From Actinomyces sp. S6-Spd3 (GTDB lineage: Bacteria > Actinomycetota > Actinomycetes > Actinomycetales > Actinomycetaceae), in NCBI RefSeq assembly GCF_000758755.1, contig NZ_JRMV01000275.1, positions 62,001-126,000 on the forward strand: 64,000 nt of DNA, written 5' to 3'. Positions 16,241-25,437 of this stretch are shown here, piece after piece. Numbering within the stretch: position 1 is the stretch's first letter; every line of letters starts with the position of its first letter. Made by a program: the position numbers and the translations under genes. The notes beneath the pieces are model-generated. The model worked only from the letters and a program-made list of their open reading frames with translations, did no database searches and was not told the DNA's origin.

Positions 16241-17566
16241 TTACTGCTTCAGGAGTCCAGCAACCGTGGTCTCGTAGGTCTGGACCTGAGCAGCTGGGTC
16301 CTTTCCGTTGAGGATGATCTCTTCGTACATCACCTTGCGAGCATCCGAGATCTTCGCGGCGTTCTCGTTACCCCAGAATGCCTTGTCGGGTGTCGCTGCA
16401 TAGTCACGCGACTTGGCGACGACGGAGAGAATCGGATCATTCTTCACAACGTCGGAGTTCGCCCACGACTTACGCGACATTGCCATTCCGGTCTCAGCGG
16501 TGACGGCTTCTTGGACCTTGAGGCTGGTCATGTCCTTGATGAGCTGCCATGCGAGCTCTGCGTTCTGCGACTTCGAGGGGATCATCATGCCCGAGCCGGC
16601 CAGGTAGGTCTTCTGAACATCGCCCTTGAGAGGTTCACCAACGGTCAGCGGGAAGTTCGGATCTTCCTTGCGCACTGCTGAGATATCCCAGGGACCGGTG
16701 AGGATGAAGCCTGCTCGCTTGGAGGTGAAAACCTTACGCGGTGCCGCGTAGTCGTTCGAGGCGACGGGGACCGGGGCCAGCTTGTCCTTGTAGATCAGGT
16801 CGTACTGGAACTGCATGGCTTCGGTTGCCTTGGCTGCGGGAGTCATGGGCTCGTTGCCGTCCTTGGTGAAGGTGACTCCGGCCTGCATGAGGAAGGGAAC
16901 GGTGTAGGAGGCGTCGTTGTTGAGTGCCAGACCGTACTCAACGCCGGATTCCTGGATCTTCTTGGAGGCTTCGCGTAGTTCTTCCCAAGTCTTGGGCATG
17001 GTCACGCCGGCCTTGTCCATCATTTCCTTGTTACCGAAGACGAGGCCGCCCATGGTCACGTGGAGAGGAATACCGTAGGTCTTACCGTCGGCCTGACGGT
17101 TTGCAAGGCCTGATTCGACGAAGTCATCGAGGAATCCGGGTTCCTTTTGGAGGAAGGGATCCAGGGACATGATGTTGCCGTCTGCACCCCAGCGAGTGGA
17201 CCACCAGCCGCCGTTTTCTTCGACGAGGTCAGGGGTCTGGCCCGAGAGGAAGTCAGCGGTGAGCTTTTGCTGCAGGTCGCCCCACTGGTAGTACTGGACG
17301 TTGATCTTGACGTTGTGTTCCTTCTCGAAGGCCGCGAAGGTGTCGGTGTAGGCCTTGTAATCGCGGCCAGCCGACATGTAGATCAGGATTTCTTTACCGG
17401 TGCGATCGCCCTGGATTCCCAGCGACTGCGAGGATTCGCTCGAGGAGTCAGAGGACTGTTGTCCAACTCCACCAGGCGTTGAACACGCGGCAAGAGAAGC
17501 GGCCATGGCAAAAGCCGCGCATACCGACAGAGTGCGGCTGAGCCGCTTAGAAGAGCTGTGTCGCAT
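16241..17566 (-). CDS. Sugar-binding lipoprotein of ABC importer
   Basis: 441 residues. Signal peptide with lipobox (MAASLAAC) near residue 28, then a Ser/Gln-rich spacer and a family 1 extracellular solute-binding fold: KEILIYMSAGRDYKAYTDTFAAFEKEHNVKINVQYY, PDLVEENGGWW, FTSKRAGFILTGPWDI and GSGMMIPSKSQN. It captures substrate outside the membrane and delivers it to the two permeases. Follows the LacI-type regulator by 27 bp in the same direction. By context the ligand is a sulfated saccharide; that is inference. Confidence 0.93.
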   Translation of the reverse strand: MRHSSSKRLSRTLSVCAAFAMAASLAACSTPGGVGQQSSDSSSESSQSLGIQGDRTGKEILIYMSAGRDYKAYTDTFAAFEKEHNVKINVQYYQWGDLQQKLTADFLSGQTPDLVEENGGWWSTRWGADGNIMSLDPFLQKEPGFLDDFVESGLANRQADGKTYGIPLHVTMGGLVFGNKEMMDKAGVTMPKTWEELREASKKIQESGVEYGLALNNDASYTVPFLMQAGVTFTKDGNEPMTPAAKATEAMQFQYDLIYKDKLAPVPVASNDYAAPRKVFTSKRAGFILTGPWDISAVRKEDPNFPLTVGEPLKGDVQKTYLAGSGMMIPSKSQNAELAWQLIKDMTSLKVQEAVTAETGMAMSRKSWANSDVVKNDPILSVVAKSRDYAATPDKAFWGNENAAKISDARKVMYEEIILNGKDPAAQVQTYETTVAGLLKQ

Positions 17567-17593
17567 CGTTGCGCTCCTTATGTTCTTTCTCGT

Positions 17594-18598
17594 TTAGTGC
17601 GTCGTCCCTCGGGGCATGTAGTGCCACCGAAGGGTCAGCGTTGTCGACTCCGGTTCTTCACCGCTGAGTGTGGACAGTAAAGTGACCGCGCTATCCAGGT
17701 CTCGGTTGTCGAGGCCGATTGTGGACAGTGCGGGGTGAAGGTCGCCGCCATCGACGGAGGCGCCTGTGCCGATGATTTGGAGGTCATCGGGGATTGCGAT
17801 TCCGCATTGAGTTGCTGCAAGGACTGCGCCAATGGCAACTCGGTCGGAATCGCAATACACCGCATCGGGAAGGTCGTCCCGACCGGTGAAAATCGTGGTG
17901 GCGCACTGGAAAGCAGAGGGAATGCTCCCCTCCGTGTACGCCAAAACTTGAGGAGTACCCAGGTGTGAATCGCTGAGGTATTTCGTGTATGCGTGCCAGC
18001 GCGGTTCGTTTTCGAGTTCCTCGGCGCTTCGGCGCTGGGTGAGGTAGGCGATCTTCTTCGCTCCCCCTTTTTCGAGGCCACTGAGAGCCTGCGTGATCCC
18101 CGCGGTTTCGTCAATGGTTACCCCGATGTAGGAGGGGTTTGGCGGGAGGGTGCCAAAGATCATGGTGGGAATAGGCGGTGTGGGGAGCAGATCCATTAAG
18201 GCCTCGGCGCTAGTTGGATTGCAGGCGAGGCAGGCGCTGTCGTAGAGCCCGCACGACAATGCGTTGACGATCTGCTGTTCGTCACCGATGCACACCGGGA
18301 TCGATACCAGGTGGAGACTTTCTTCTTCGAGGCGCGCGCTCGCGTGCAGTTGGAATCGCTCGACGAAGCGGTCCATGGGAGGGGTGTAGAAAAAGCAGAT
18401 TGTCCGCGTGGCACCGGATTTCAGGGAAGAGCCAAGGATTGAACGAGTGTAGCCAAGGCTTCGAGCGGCCTCGTGAACCTTCTTTTGGGTTGCCGAAGCG
18501 AACGCGTCTGCGCGACTACCGCTGAGGATGAGTGAAGCGGTAGTCGGTGAAACTCCAGCGTTTCGTGCAACGTCGACAAGTCGGACCCGTGAGGCCAT
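17594..18598 (-). CDS. LacI-family regulator of the sulfatase/ABC operon
   Basis: 334 residues. N-terminal helix-turn-helix VRLVDVARNAGVSPTTASLILSG, hinge region, then a periplasmic-binding-protein-like effector domain (IGVTIDETAGITQALSGL, DAVYCDSDRVAIGAVLAA). It is first in the operon with the binding protein, permeases and sulfatase. Two AAAACGTT boxes lie 34-56 bp upstream of its start, so it most likely represses its own operon and responds to the imported sugar. Confidence 0.92.
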   Translation of the reverse strand: MASRVRLVDVARNAGVSPTTASLILSGSRADAFASATQKKVHEAARSLGYTRSILGSSLKSGATRTICFFYTPPMDRFVERFQLHASARLEEESLHLVSIPVCIGDEQQIVNALSCGLYDSACLACNPTSAEALMDLLPTPPIPTMIFGTLPPNPSYIGVTIDETAGITQALSGLEKGGAKKIAYLTQRRSAEELENEPRWHAYTKYLSDSHLGTPQVLAYTEGSIPSAFQCATTIFTGRDDLPDAVYCDSDRVAIGAVLAATQCGIAIPDDLQIIGTGASVDGGDLHPALSTIGLDNRDLDSAVTLLSTLSGEEPESTTLTLRWHYMPRGTTH

Positions 18599-18631
18599 GT
18601 CGATACTGTAGCGCGTGAACTGAGGCGAGTT

Positions 18632-18654
18632 AAAACGTTTTCATAAAACGTTAT
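18632..18654. promoter_or_regulatory. Tandem operator boxes upstream of the LacI-type regulator
   Basis: A perfect palindrome AAAACGTTTT (18632-18641) is followed three bases later by AAAACGTTAT (18645-18654). The central CG and A/T flanks resemble typical LacI/GalR operators. The position just upstream of the regulator's ATG fits autorepression of the whole operon. Confidence 0.55.
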
Positions 18655-18751
18655 AACTCTGTTATCTGGCACACAATGATGCCTTTCTTGCGGATAAGCT
18701 CCTTGATAGAATCACCCGTATCACAAAGACACGGCCCAAAGGAGGGCATAC

Positions 18752-19000
18752 ATGGGTATCTGGATCGGGGATGCACGCAAGTTTGACGAACTGCGCGAAG
18801 AAAATGAGCGCTTGAAGGAGCGAGTCGCACATCTCGAACGACTCTTAAAAGCCTCCGGAGAATCCATCGATTTAGCACTGAGTCCATCCGAACGCGCACT
18901 GGTGCTAGATGGACGCAAGCTTGAGGCCGTCAAGGCGTACAGAGATCGCACCGGCGTCGGCCTAAAGACAGCAAAAGAAGCTGTCGACGCGGTTGGATAA
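18752..19000 (+). CDS. Small coiled-coil protein with L7/L12-like C-terminal helix pair
   Basis: 82 residues, with an AAAGGAGG-like site upstream. Residues ~9-42 form a charged heptad-type coiled coil (FDELREENERLKERVAHLERLL). The C-terminal ~30 residues, LDGRKLEAVKAYRDRTGVGL then KTAKEAVDAVG, strongly resemble the conserved helix-turn-helix of the ribosomal protein L7/L12 C-terminal domain. It is not L7/L12 itself. A role in protein-protein contact with translation factors is possible but unproven. Transcribed away from the LacI operon and toward the end of ileS. Confidence 0.75.
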   Translation: MGIWIGDARKFDELREENERLKERVAHLERLLKASGESIDLALSPSERALVLDGRKLEAVKAYRDRTGVGLKTAKEAVDAVG

Positions 19001-19021
19001 AGCACACCGCAATGATGCACA

Positions 19022-19055
19022 GGGGGCGGGCCGCACTAATGTGTGGCCCGCCCCC
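19022..19055. terminator. Bidirectional terminator between the L7/L12-tail protein and ileS
   Basis: A 15-bp G+C-rich stem (19022-19036 with 19041-19055, one G-T wobble) with a 4-base loop lies between two convergent genes. No U-tract. It can serve both strands. Confidence 0.7.
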
Positions 19056-19082
19056 GGTCTTCGCGCTTGAAAGCACTCAGAC

Positions 19083-22000
19083 TTAGTGCTTGGAGACGCT
19101 CACAGCCAGCTTGTCGCCGGCCTCAACCGACACAGACAATGCCAGAGTCTCGGAGGCAATCATGTCCTTCCAAGTCTCGACATCACTCACGTGATCAGCC
19201 GGAACCGTCAGCGTCAGGTCGATGCGGTCCGCAATGTGCAGGCCGGCATTCTTACGCTCATCCTGAACTGCGCGCACGACGTCACGGGCGTAGCCCTCGG
19301 CCTCGAGCTCGGGGGTCAGCTCCGTATCGAGCACGACGAAGGTACCCGACGGCAGCACGTCCGCGACCTGGCCCTCGGCCGCGTCCACGGAGGTAGACAC
19401 CGAGAACATGTCACCGGTCAGCAGCACGGGAGCGCCATCAACTTCCACCGAAGCGAAACGGCATGACCCATCACCCAAGACCTCCCACTCACCGGACTTC
19501 TGAGCCTTGAACAGCTGGCTGGTGAGCTTACGGAAAGCAGGATCGAAGGCACGCGGGTTGAGCGAGAGCTCAGTGCGCACGCTCAGGCCCGACGTCTCCG
19601 GAGAAGCAAACACCACAGACTTGACGTTGACCTCGGAAGCGATGAGATCCGCGAAGGGCTCCAGCTCCTTGTAGTGCTGCGAAACAACCTGCAGGGACGC
19701 CAGGGGCTGACGCACGCGAAGCTGGTGAGTCTTACGCAGGGCGTGAGCAGCGGAGACGACGGAACGCACCTCGTCCATGGCCTCGACAAGCGCAGAGTCA
19801 GCCACGGCCTCGGAAATCACGGGGAAGTCCACCAAGTGCACGGATTCCCCACCCGTCAGGCCGCGCCAGATCTCCTCAGAAAGCAGCGGCAGCAAGGGAG
19901 CTGCCAACTCCATGAGGGTCACCAAAGCGGTGTAGAGGGCATCGAATGCAGCGTTGTCCTCATCCCAGAAACGCTGGCGCTGAGTACGCACGTACCAGTT
20001 CGTCAGAACATCCAGGTAGTCGCGGATCGCGTCGCAGGCACCAGCAACGTCATAGGCGTCCAATGCGCCGCGAGCGTCCTCAGCCAAAGAACGCGTGTGA
20101 GCGAGCAGGTAGCGGTCCATCTGAGGCAAGCCATCGACAACCGATTGATCTGAGAGGTCAAGGCGCTTGGCCTCGTAGCCCGCTCCCCCATTGCACGCGC
20201 CGGCGTACAGGGTAAAGAAGTAGTAGGTGTTCCAAATGGGCAGGAGCACCTGGCGAACCGTATCGCGGATCGACTCTTCCTTGACCATGAGGTTTCCGCC
20301 GCGCACGACCGGGCTGGACATGAGGAACCAACGCATGGCATCGGAACCATACTTGTTGAAGACCTCGGCCACGTCCGGGTAGTTACGCAGGGACTTGCTC
20401 ATCTTCAGGCCGTCGTCGCCCAGAACAATACCGTGGGAGACACAGGAGCGGAAGGCCGGGCGATCAAAAAGCGCGGTCGCAAGGACGTGCAGCGTGTAGA
20501 ACCAGCCGCGCGTCTGACCGATGTACTCGACAATGAAGTCGCCCGGGTAGTGGTTTTCGAACCACTCCTGGTTTTCGAAGGGGTAGTGAACCTGCGCGAA
20601 GGGCATGGATCCCGACTCAAACCAGCAGTCGAAGACGTCGGAAATACGACGCATCGTCGACTTGCCCGTCGGATCATCCGGGTTCGGGCGGGTGAGCGAA
20701 TCAATGAAGGGACGGTGGAAGTCCGTGACCTTCACGCCGAAGTCGGCTTCCAGCTCTGCAACCGAGCCGTAAACATCGGTACGCGGGTACTGCGGGTCAT
20801 CCGATACCCACACGGGGATCGGTGCGCCCCAGAAGCGGTTACGCGAAATCGACCAGTCGCGAGCGCCCTCCAGCCACTTGCCGAAGATGCCATCCTTGAT
20901 GTGTGCAGGAGTCCAGGTGATCTCTTGATTGAGCTCCACCATGCGATCACGGATCTCGGTCACGCGTACGAACCACGAGGAGACGGCCTTGTACATGAGG
21001 GGCTTGCGGCAGCGCCAGCAGTGCGGGTAAGAGTGCACGTAGGACTTCTCGCGGACCAGCACGGCGCGAATTTCAGGCGCGCGACGGGCGATCGGGCCGC
21101 TCTGGTCACGCAGGTCGGCAACCACGTAGCGGTTTGCATCGAAGATCTGCAAGCCCTTGTAGTCAGGAACCTCAGAAGTCAAAACGCCGCCTTCATCGAC
21201 GGGCAGGACCACACCGATTCCGTATTCCATGCAGGTCCACATATCGTCTTCACCGAATGCGGGAGCCTGGTGAACGAGGCCGGTACCATCCGTCGTCGTC
21301 ACGTAGTCGGCAGCGATGATCGACCAACCGTTGGGGCCAGGCGCTGCGCCTTCTGCACGGTTTTCCGGAGTATCAAAGAAATCGTAGATCGGGTGGTAGT
21401 GAAGCCCCACCAGCTCCGAACCCTTGTACGAGGCCACAACCTGCGGGTCTTCGCCCAGTTCCTTGGCGTAAGCGGAAACCAGGTCTGCCGCAATCAGCAC
21501 TCGCTCCCCTGCCAAGTTGCCCGCATGATCAGCAGCAACCTGAACTAGGACGTAGTCGATCTGCGGACCAACAGCGATCGCCTCGTTCGAGGGAAGGGTC
21601 CACGGCGTAGTCGTCCAGATCAACGCCAGCTCGGGACGCTCAGAGTCTTCGCGCAGTTTCTTTTCCAAGCGCAGGCCGACGGTAACGGTGTTATCAGTAC
21701 GATCCTGATACACATCGTCGTCCATCTTGAGCTCGTGGTTGCTCAAAGGAGTGCGGTCATGCCAGCAGTACGGCAGAACGCGGTAGCCCTGGTAGGCAAG
21801 GCCCTTGTCGTAGAGCTGCTTGAATGCCCACAAGACCGATTCCGTGTAGGACATATCCAAGGTCTTGTAGTCGTTATCGAAGTCCACCCAACGGGCCTGA
21901 CGAGTAACGTACTCTTCCCATTCCTTGGTGTAGCGAAGCACGGAGGAACGGCAGGCCGCATTGAAGGCCTCGATACCGATTCCGCCGGGACGCGTAATCT

Positions 22001-22361
22001 CGGTGACGTCTTCGATTCCCAGCTGACGTTGTGCTTCAAGTTCTGCGGGAAGACCATGGGTATCCCAGCCGAAACGGCGCTCAACGTGGTGTCCGAGCAT
22101 CGTCTGGTAACGACCGACAACGTCCTTGATGTAGCCAGTCAGCAGGTGACCGTAGTGCGGGAGGCCGTTTGCAAAAGGCGGGCCGTCGTAGAACACGAAT
22201 TCGTTCTGACCGCCCTTACCGGCGGGACGGCGAGTAATGGATTTACGGAAGGTGTCATCAGCGGCCCAGAAAGCCAGGGTCTGTCCTTCCATCTGAGGGA
22301 AGGACGGGCTTGGATCCACTTGCTCATCGCGATGGCGCGGGTAGAAGCCGTGCTTCGTCAT
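19083..22361 (-). CDS. ileS: Isoleucyl-tRNA synthetase
   Basis: 1092 residues from ATG 22361 ([16 protein letters not shown]); the frame continues upstream only through the T-box leader. HIGH motif as PHYGHLLTG and KMSKS as [12 protein letters not shown], with the long editing (CP1) insertion and C-terminal anticodon-binding region ([20 protein letters not shown]). Length and layout match the large actinobacterial/eukaryotic-like IleRS type, which often tolerates mupirocin better; resistance is not claimed here. Regulated by the T-box riboswitch directly upstream. Confidence 0.96.
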   Translation of the reverse strand: MTKHGFYPRHRDEQVDPSPSFPQMEGQTLAFWAADDTFRKSITRRPAGKGGQNEFVFYDGPPFANGLPHYGHLLTGYIKDVVGRYQTMLGHHVERRFGWDTHGLPAELEAQRQLGIEDVTEITRPGGIGIEAFNAACRSSVLRYTKEWEEYVTRQARWVDFDNDYKTLDMSYTESVLWAFKQLYDKGLAYQGYRVLPYCWHDRTPLSNHELKMDDDVYQDRTDNTVTVGLRLEKKLREDSERPELALIWTTTPWTLPSNEAIAVGPQIDYVLVQVAADHAGNLAGERVLIAADLVSAYAKELGEDPQVVASYKGSELVGLHYHPIYDFFDTPENRAEGAAPGPNGWSIIAADYVTTTDGTGLVHQAPAFGEDDMWTCMEYGIGVVLPVDEGGVLTSEVPDYKGLQIFDANRYVVADLRDQSGPIARRAPEIRAVLVREKSYVHSYPHCWRCRKPLMYKAVSSWFVRVTEIRDRMVELNQEITWTPAHIKDGIFGKWLEGARDWSISRNRFWGAPIPVWVSDDPQYPRTDVYGSVAELEADFGVKVTDFHRPFIDSLTRPNPDDPTGKSTMRRISDVFDCWFESGSMPFAQVHYPFENQEWFENHYPGDFIVEYIGQTRGWFYTLHVLATALFDRPAFRSCVSHGIVLGDDGLKMSKSLRNYPDVAEVFNKYGSDAMRWFLMSSPVVRGGNLMVKEESIRDTVRQVLLPIWNTYYFFTLYAGACNGGAGYEAKRLDLSDQSVVDGLPQMDRYLLAHTRSLAEDARGALDAYDVAGACDAIRDYLDVLTNWYVRTQRQRFWDEDNAAFDALYTALVTLMELAAPLLPLLSEEIWRGLTGGESVHLVDFPVISEAVADSALVEAMDEVRSVVSAAHALRKTHQLRVRQPLASLQVVSQHYKELEPFADLIASEVNVKSVVFASPETSGLSVRTELSLNPRAFDPAFRKLTSQLFKAQKSGEWEVLGDGSCRFASVEVDGAPVLLTGDMFSVSTSVDAAEGQVADVLPSGTFVVLDTELTPELEAEGYARDVVRAVQDERKNAGLHIADRIDLTLTVPADHVSDVETWKDMIASETLALSVSVEAGDKLAVSVSKH

Positions 22362-22567
22362 GTTTCGTCCTTGTGTCGCAGGTCCACAGGGACGAGGATC
22401 AGCGTTGCCGATTCCCGCGGTACCACCCCGCTTGCTACGCGCTGCGTAGCCGCTCATTAACAGCTGTGACGGGCTTACCCGTTCGGTTCTACTAAGGCTT
22501 TCGCCCGTTCTTCCGAATGCTCCCCGGTGATTCCTACTGATGTAGCCGGATCAACGCCTGTCCTAGT
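22362..22567 (-). promoter_or_regulatory. T-box riboswitch, isoleucine-specific, upstream of ileS
   Basis: On the minus strand the universal T-box sequence GGGGTGGTACCGCGGG lies at 22429-22414. A short stem I region upstream contains GGAATCACCGGGGAGC, in which ATC (22531-22529) is the likely Ile specifier codon. The element reaches the ileS start without a U-rich terminator, matching the actinobacterial translational ileS T-box class that exposes or hides the ribosome site. Uncharged tRNA-Ile should switch ileS on. The far end (22567) is approximate. The remaining ~110 bp to the next gene (22568-22681) show no further clear element and must hold both divergent promoters. Confidence 0.88.
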
Positions 22568-22681
22568 TTACGCAAAGCACGCTCCCAAGGCACTTCTATC
22601 TCGCCTCAAGCACAAAAATGAGATCAGCATCGCGATAGAGTTAACGGTGCATGCCATCTTAAGAAAGCAGGATGAAAGTAC

Positions 22682-23695
22682 ATGGACATTTCCCGTCCCT
22701 CGACGGCTGTCACAGCACTCGTATGCCTTGCTTTGGTGTGCGCCTACCGCTTCCAAGAGGCATTGACTGCTGCAGGTATCCCCATTTCCCGCATGATTGC
22801 AATCTTTTCGGGGATTACTCTTCAGTCCTTACCTTTCTTGGCGATCAGCTCCCTCATTGCCGCTGCGATCGAGGTTTTTCTTTCCCCTCGCCAACTTGCA
22901 CGCCTCTTCCCACGAGGCCGCGTTGCGGGTTGCGTCGTTGCTTTCTTCTATTCCGCGCTTCTTCCCGTCTGCGATTGTTCAACCGTTCCTCTTGTACGCA
23001 CCCTGCTCCGACGAGGCATTCCCCCGCGCACTGTTTTCATCATTCTTTTTGCGGCGCCATCCATCAACCCGCTTGTCCTGTTTTCAACGTGGTATGCCTT
23101 TGGCCCATCGCTGAAAGCAGTGTCGCTACGATTGGCCGCCGCCATCGTCTGCACCATGACAATTGCTCTTTTGCTCAGCATCCGCATGCCGTCTCTGACG
23201 GCGGTTTTGCGCCAGAGCGAGTCGGATGACTCCTGCGATTGTTCACATGGATGCGGCGCTCACGCGGCGCACGCTACGCAAGGACGCGTTTCTTCATTTT
23301 CTTCCGCGTCGGCCTCGGCCTTCCTACGGGTCGTGCCCTATATGTTGATCGGTGCCGCTCTCTCCAGCGTCATCCAGGGGCTTCTCCCTGCTGGGTTTAT
23401 GACGGGACATACTTCCTCATATGTCTCCATTGCCGTTGCAATGTTGATGGCTTTCATTCTTTCTCAGTGTTCATCATCCGATGCGATCGTCGCGCGGAGC
23501 ATGACAAGTCTGCTTCCCCCAGGAGCGCTCATGACCTTCATGCTCATGGGCCCCATGCTTGATGTGAAGAACGTCTTCATGTTGTCAGCGGTTTTCTCGA
23601 CGCGCTTTACTCTTCGCATCTGCGCAACCATCACCGCAGTTGTTGCGCTGGCCGGGCTTATCTTGACCTGGTGGGGTTTGGGAGGCACATTGTGA
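22682..23695 (+). CDS. YraQ/UPF0718-type permease with His/Cys-rich loop
   Basis: 337 residues, about eight helices, with two related halves. The family motif is seen in LLPVCDCSTVPLVRTLLRRGI and AAPSINPLVLFSTW, and in the second half LSQCSSSDAIVARSM. A cytosolic loop near residue 185 contains DDSCDCSHGCGAHAAHA, a dense Cys/His cluster likely to bind metal. Related proteins include ArsP-type organoarsenical permeases. Its stop overlaps the start of the TIGR03943-like partner by 4 bp. Substrate unknown; a metal(loid) or thiol-linked compound is a reasonable guess. Confidence 0.82.
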   Translation: MDISRPSTAVTALVCLALVCAYRFQEALTAAGIPISRMIAIFSGITLQSLPFLAISSLIAAAIEVFLSPRQLARLFPRGRVAGCVVAFFYSALLPVCDCSTVPLVRTLLRRGIPPRTVFIILFAAPSINPLVLFSTWYAFGPSLKAVSLRLAAAIVCTMTIALLLSIRMPSLTAVLRQSESDDSCDCSHGCGAHAAHATQGRVSSFSSASASAFLRVVPYMLIGAALSSVIQGLLPAGFMTGHTSSYVSIAVAMLMAFILSQCSSSDAIVARSMTSLLPPGALMTFMLMGPMLDVKNVFMLSAVFSTRFTLRICATITAVVALAGLILTWWGLGGTL

Positions 23696-24423
23696 GGGCA
23701 CGCGCTTTGGTGTTTGTGCTTGCCGCGGCAAGCTTAGGGTTCCTCTTCCTTTCGAGGCGATGGGTCTATTTCTTCCCGCCTCGTTTCCTTCCGCTCATCA
23801 TTTTCTTGTGTGTCGTCTTCACCGTGTGGGCGATCGTGGATCTTCTTGCACGCAGGCAGGAAAAACACACTCACCGAACACGCGCGAATGCGGCTTATCT
23901 TCTCATTCCACTCGTTGCCTGGTCCCTGCCTTTTTCTCTGGCCCCTTCAAGCTTCCTTGGGTCAACGAACTCAACGACCGCTATTTCACAGGTGCCTGTC
24001 CCCTCATCTTCAGATTCTTCTTCCGCAGCACAGTTCCACGCCGACCACGTGATCGACACAAATAATTACTACGACAGCGTCATCGATATGGTGACTCACC
24101 CCGATCAGTGGGATGGGAAAACAATCGAGGTGACCGGTTTCGTCTTGCCAAAAGATAAAGCCTCTTCAGAGGCAGGGATGCCTCCTTTTGGTCCCGATGA
24201 CAGCTTCGGCTTATCCCGAATGACCATGTGGTGCTGTGCGGCCGATGCTTATGCCTTAGGTTTTGCCGTGAATAACACAACCTCATTCGTGCCGCAGGCA
24301 GATCAATGGGTTCGCGTTCAAGGAACCTTAGAAGTCCGCAACTCAAAAGCTCTCTATCTGAAGGCAACGAACATTACTCCCGTTAATCCGCCCGATACCC
24401 CCTTCGTCTACGAAAAGAAGTAG
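23692..24423 (+). CDS. TIGR03943/YcgQ-family partner of the YraQ-type permease
   Basis: ~243 residues from GTG 23692 in a GTGA overlap with the permease gene; an earlier in-frame start (23671) lies inside that gene. Three membrane helices in the first ~100 residues (with YFFPPRFLPLIIF) precede an extracytoplasmic domain containing MVTHPDQWDGKTIEVTGFV and SRMTMWCCAADAYALGFAV. This domain is characteristic of proteins encoded next to YraQ-type permeases and probably forms a complex with them. The CC pair may bind metal or form a redox site. Confidence 0.82.
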   Translation: MRARALVFVLAAASLGFLFLSRRWVYFFPPRFLPLIIFLCVVFTVWAIVDLLARRQEKHTHRTRANAAYLLIPLVAWSLPFSLAPSSFLGSTNSTTAISQVPVPSSSDSSSAAQFHADHVIDTNNYYDSVIDMVTHPDQWDGKTIEVTGFVLPKDKASSEAGMPPFGPDDSFGLSRMTMWCCAADAYALGFAVNNTTSFVPQADQWVRVQGTLEVRNSKALYLKATNITPVNPPDTPFVYEKK

Positions 24424-24463
24424 GGGCGCCCAGACGCCATGGTAGCGTCGAGCACCCCTACCG
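24421..24463. terminator. Hairpin between convergent permease-partner and Gly/Gln-repeat genes
   Basis: Outer arms TAGGGGCGC and GCACCCCTA (one mismatch) enclose an inner GACGC/GCGTC stem. It lies in the ~50-bp gap between convergent genes and could terminate both. Confidence 0.5.
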
Positions 24464-24474
24464 GGAGTCCCTCA

Positions 24475-25182
24475 TTACTTAGACGAGGAATCAGAGTTTT
24501 GGGAGTCAGAGCTTTGAGAAGAGTTTTCTGCCGCCTTCTTCTTTGCAGTTGAGTTCTCGGATCCCTTCTTGGAGGATCCGTTCTGAGAGCCCGGACCACC
24601 CTGGCCCTGCTGTCCGCCGGGACCGCCCTGACCGCCGGGCATGCCCTGCTGTCCGTTCTGACCCTGCTGACCGCCAGGCATCCCCTGTCCACCGGGGCCA
24701 CCTTGGCCTTGCTGGCCATTTTGTCCGCCGGGGCCACCCTGACCGCCGGGCATGCCCTGCTGTCCGTTCTGACCCTGCTGACCGCCAGGCATCCCCTGTC
24801 CACCGGGACCGCCCTGGCCTTGCTGGCCACCAGGACCACCCTGACCGGGCTGTCCGGGCGCGGCCTGCGATTGCTGCGCGGGAGCGGGAGATGCAACCGA
24901 GCTCGTTGCCCAACCCGCGCCAAAACCTGCAACCAAGAAAGCTGCTGCTGCGCCGGCGGCTGCAGCCTTCTTCTTCCACGAGGGCTTTGCCGCGGCCTCG
25001 TGAGGAACAACCTCATCAGCGGGAAGCCAAGCACCTTCGTAGGTTCCGTCTTCCTTCTGGTAGGCAACATTCACGTAGGTCGTCTTATCAGCATGCGCAT
25101 CCTGATCCTGCGAGTCATGAGCTTGAGCGTCGATGACTCGGGTCTCGTCCAGGTGGTCCTTGTTCATATCTTCTGCACTCAT
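24475..25182 (-). CDS. Membrane-anchored Gly/Gln/Pro-repeat protein
   Basis: 235 residues from ATG 25182 (AGGAA upstream); the frame extends to 25266 but starts like MSAEDMNKDHLDE fit better. Residues 1-~85 are cytosolic and acidic, with a YVNVAYQKEDGTYEGAWLPADEV segment. One helix (AAAAGAAAAFLVAGFGAGWA) follows, then ~90 residues of collagen-like low complexity (GGPGGQ, GMPGGQQGQNGQQ) and a Ser/Lys-rich, Asp-ending C-terminus. Orientation puts the repeats outside. No known function; possibly a surface spacer or biofilm-related stalk. Confidence 0.75.
   Translation of the reverse strand: MSAEDMNKDHLDETRVIDAQAHDSQDQDAHADKTTYVNVAYQKEDGTYEGAWLPADEVVPHEAAAKPSWKKKAAAAGAAAAFLVAGFGAGWATSSVASPAPAQQSQAAPGQPGQGGPGGQQGQGGPGGQGMPGGQQGQNGQQGMPGGQGGPGGQNGQQGQGGPGGQGMPGGQQGQNGQQGMPGGQGGPGGQQGQGGPGSQNGSSKKGSENSTAKKKAAENSSQSSDSQNSDSSSK
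24631..24830. repeat. Near-exact 111-bp tandem repeat in the Gly/Gln-repeat gene
   Basis: The segment beginning ACCGCCGGGCATGCCCTGCT at 24631 recurs at 24742, a period of 111 bp (37 codons), with only a few substitutions before the second copy runs out. Because the period is a multiple of three, copy number changes would lengthen or shorten the protein in frame. Confidence 0.75.
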
Positions 25183-25437
25183 GTGCGTTCCTTTCCTCTG
25201 GGGCGTCTGCCCTGTCGTCTTGGTCATCAAGCTACGGACCACCTCTATGCCTGTTTTATGTCGCACCTAAGGTTTTCCTGTGAAGAGAAAAGCAACTTAT
25301 ATGACGCGCATCACAAAAATAATTTTGTCCACGTCAACGCCCAAAATTCACTCAGGGTTAGCGTGTAAGTACCTCAAAGATGAGGCATCACGGATCAATC
25401 CGATGAGTTCATTCCTCTCCCCTTTAGGACGGACCTC
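25183..25437. other. Divergent intergenic region before the sugar porter
   Basis: 255 bp between the Gly/Gln-repeat gene and the MFS porter. It is A/T-richer than its surroundings in the middle (around 25290-25340), fitting divergent promoters. I see no convincing operator palindrome, riboswitch or small gene. Confidence 0.4.

Noticed and set aside
20433-21548. 371-codon plus-strand open frame inside ileS
   Set aside because: Antisense shadow of a well-supported synthetase gene.
24631-24830. Possible CRISPR-like or intergenic repeat
   Set aside because: The repeats are coding (Gly/Gln-rich protein), in frame and adjacent without spacers.
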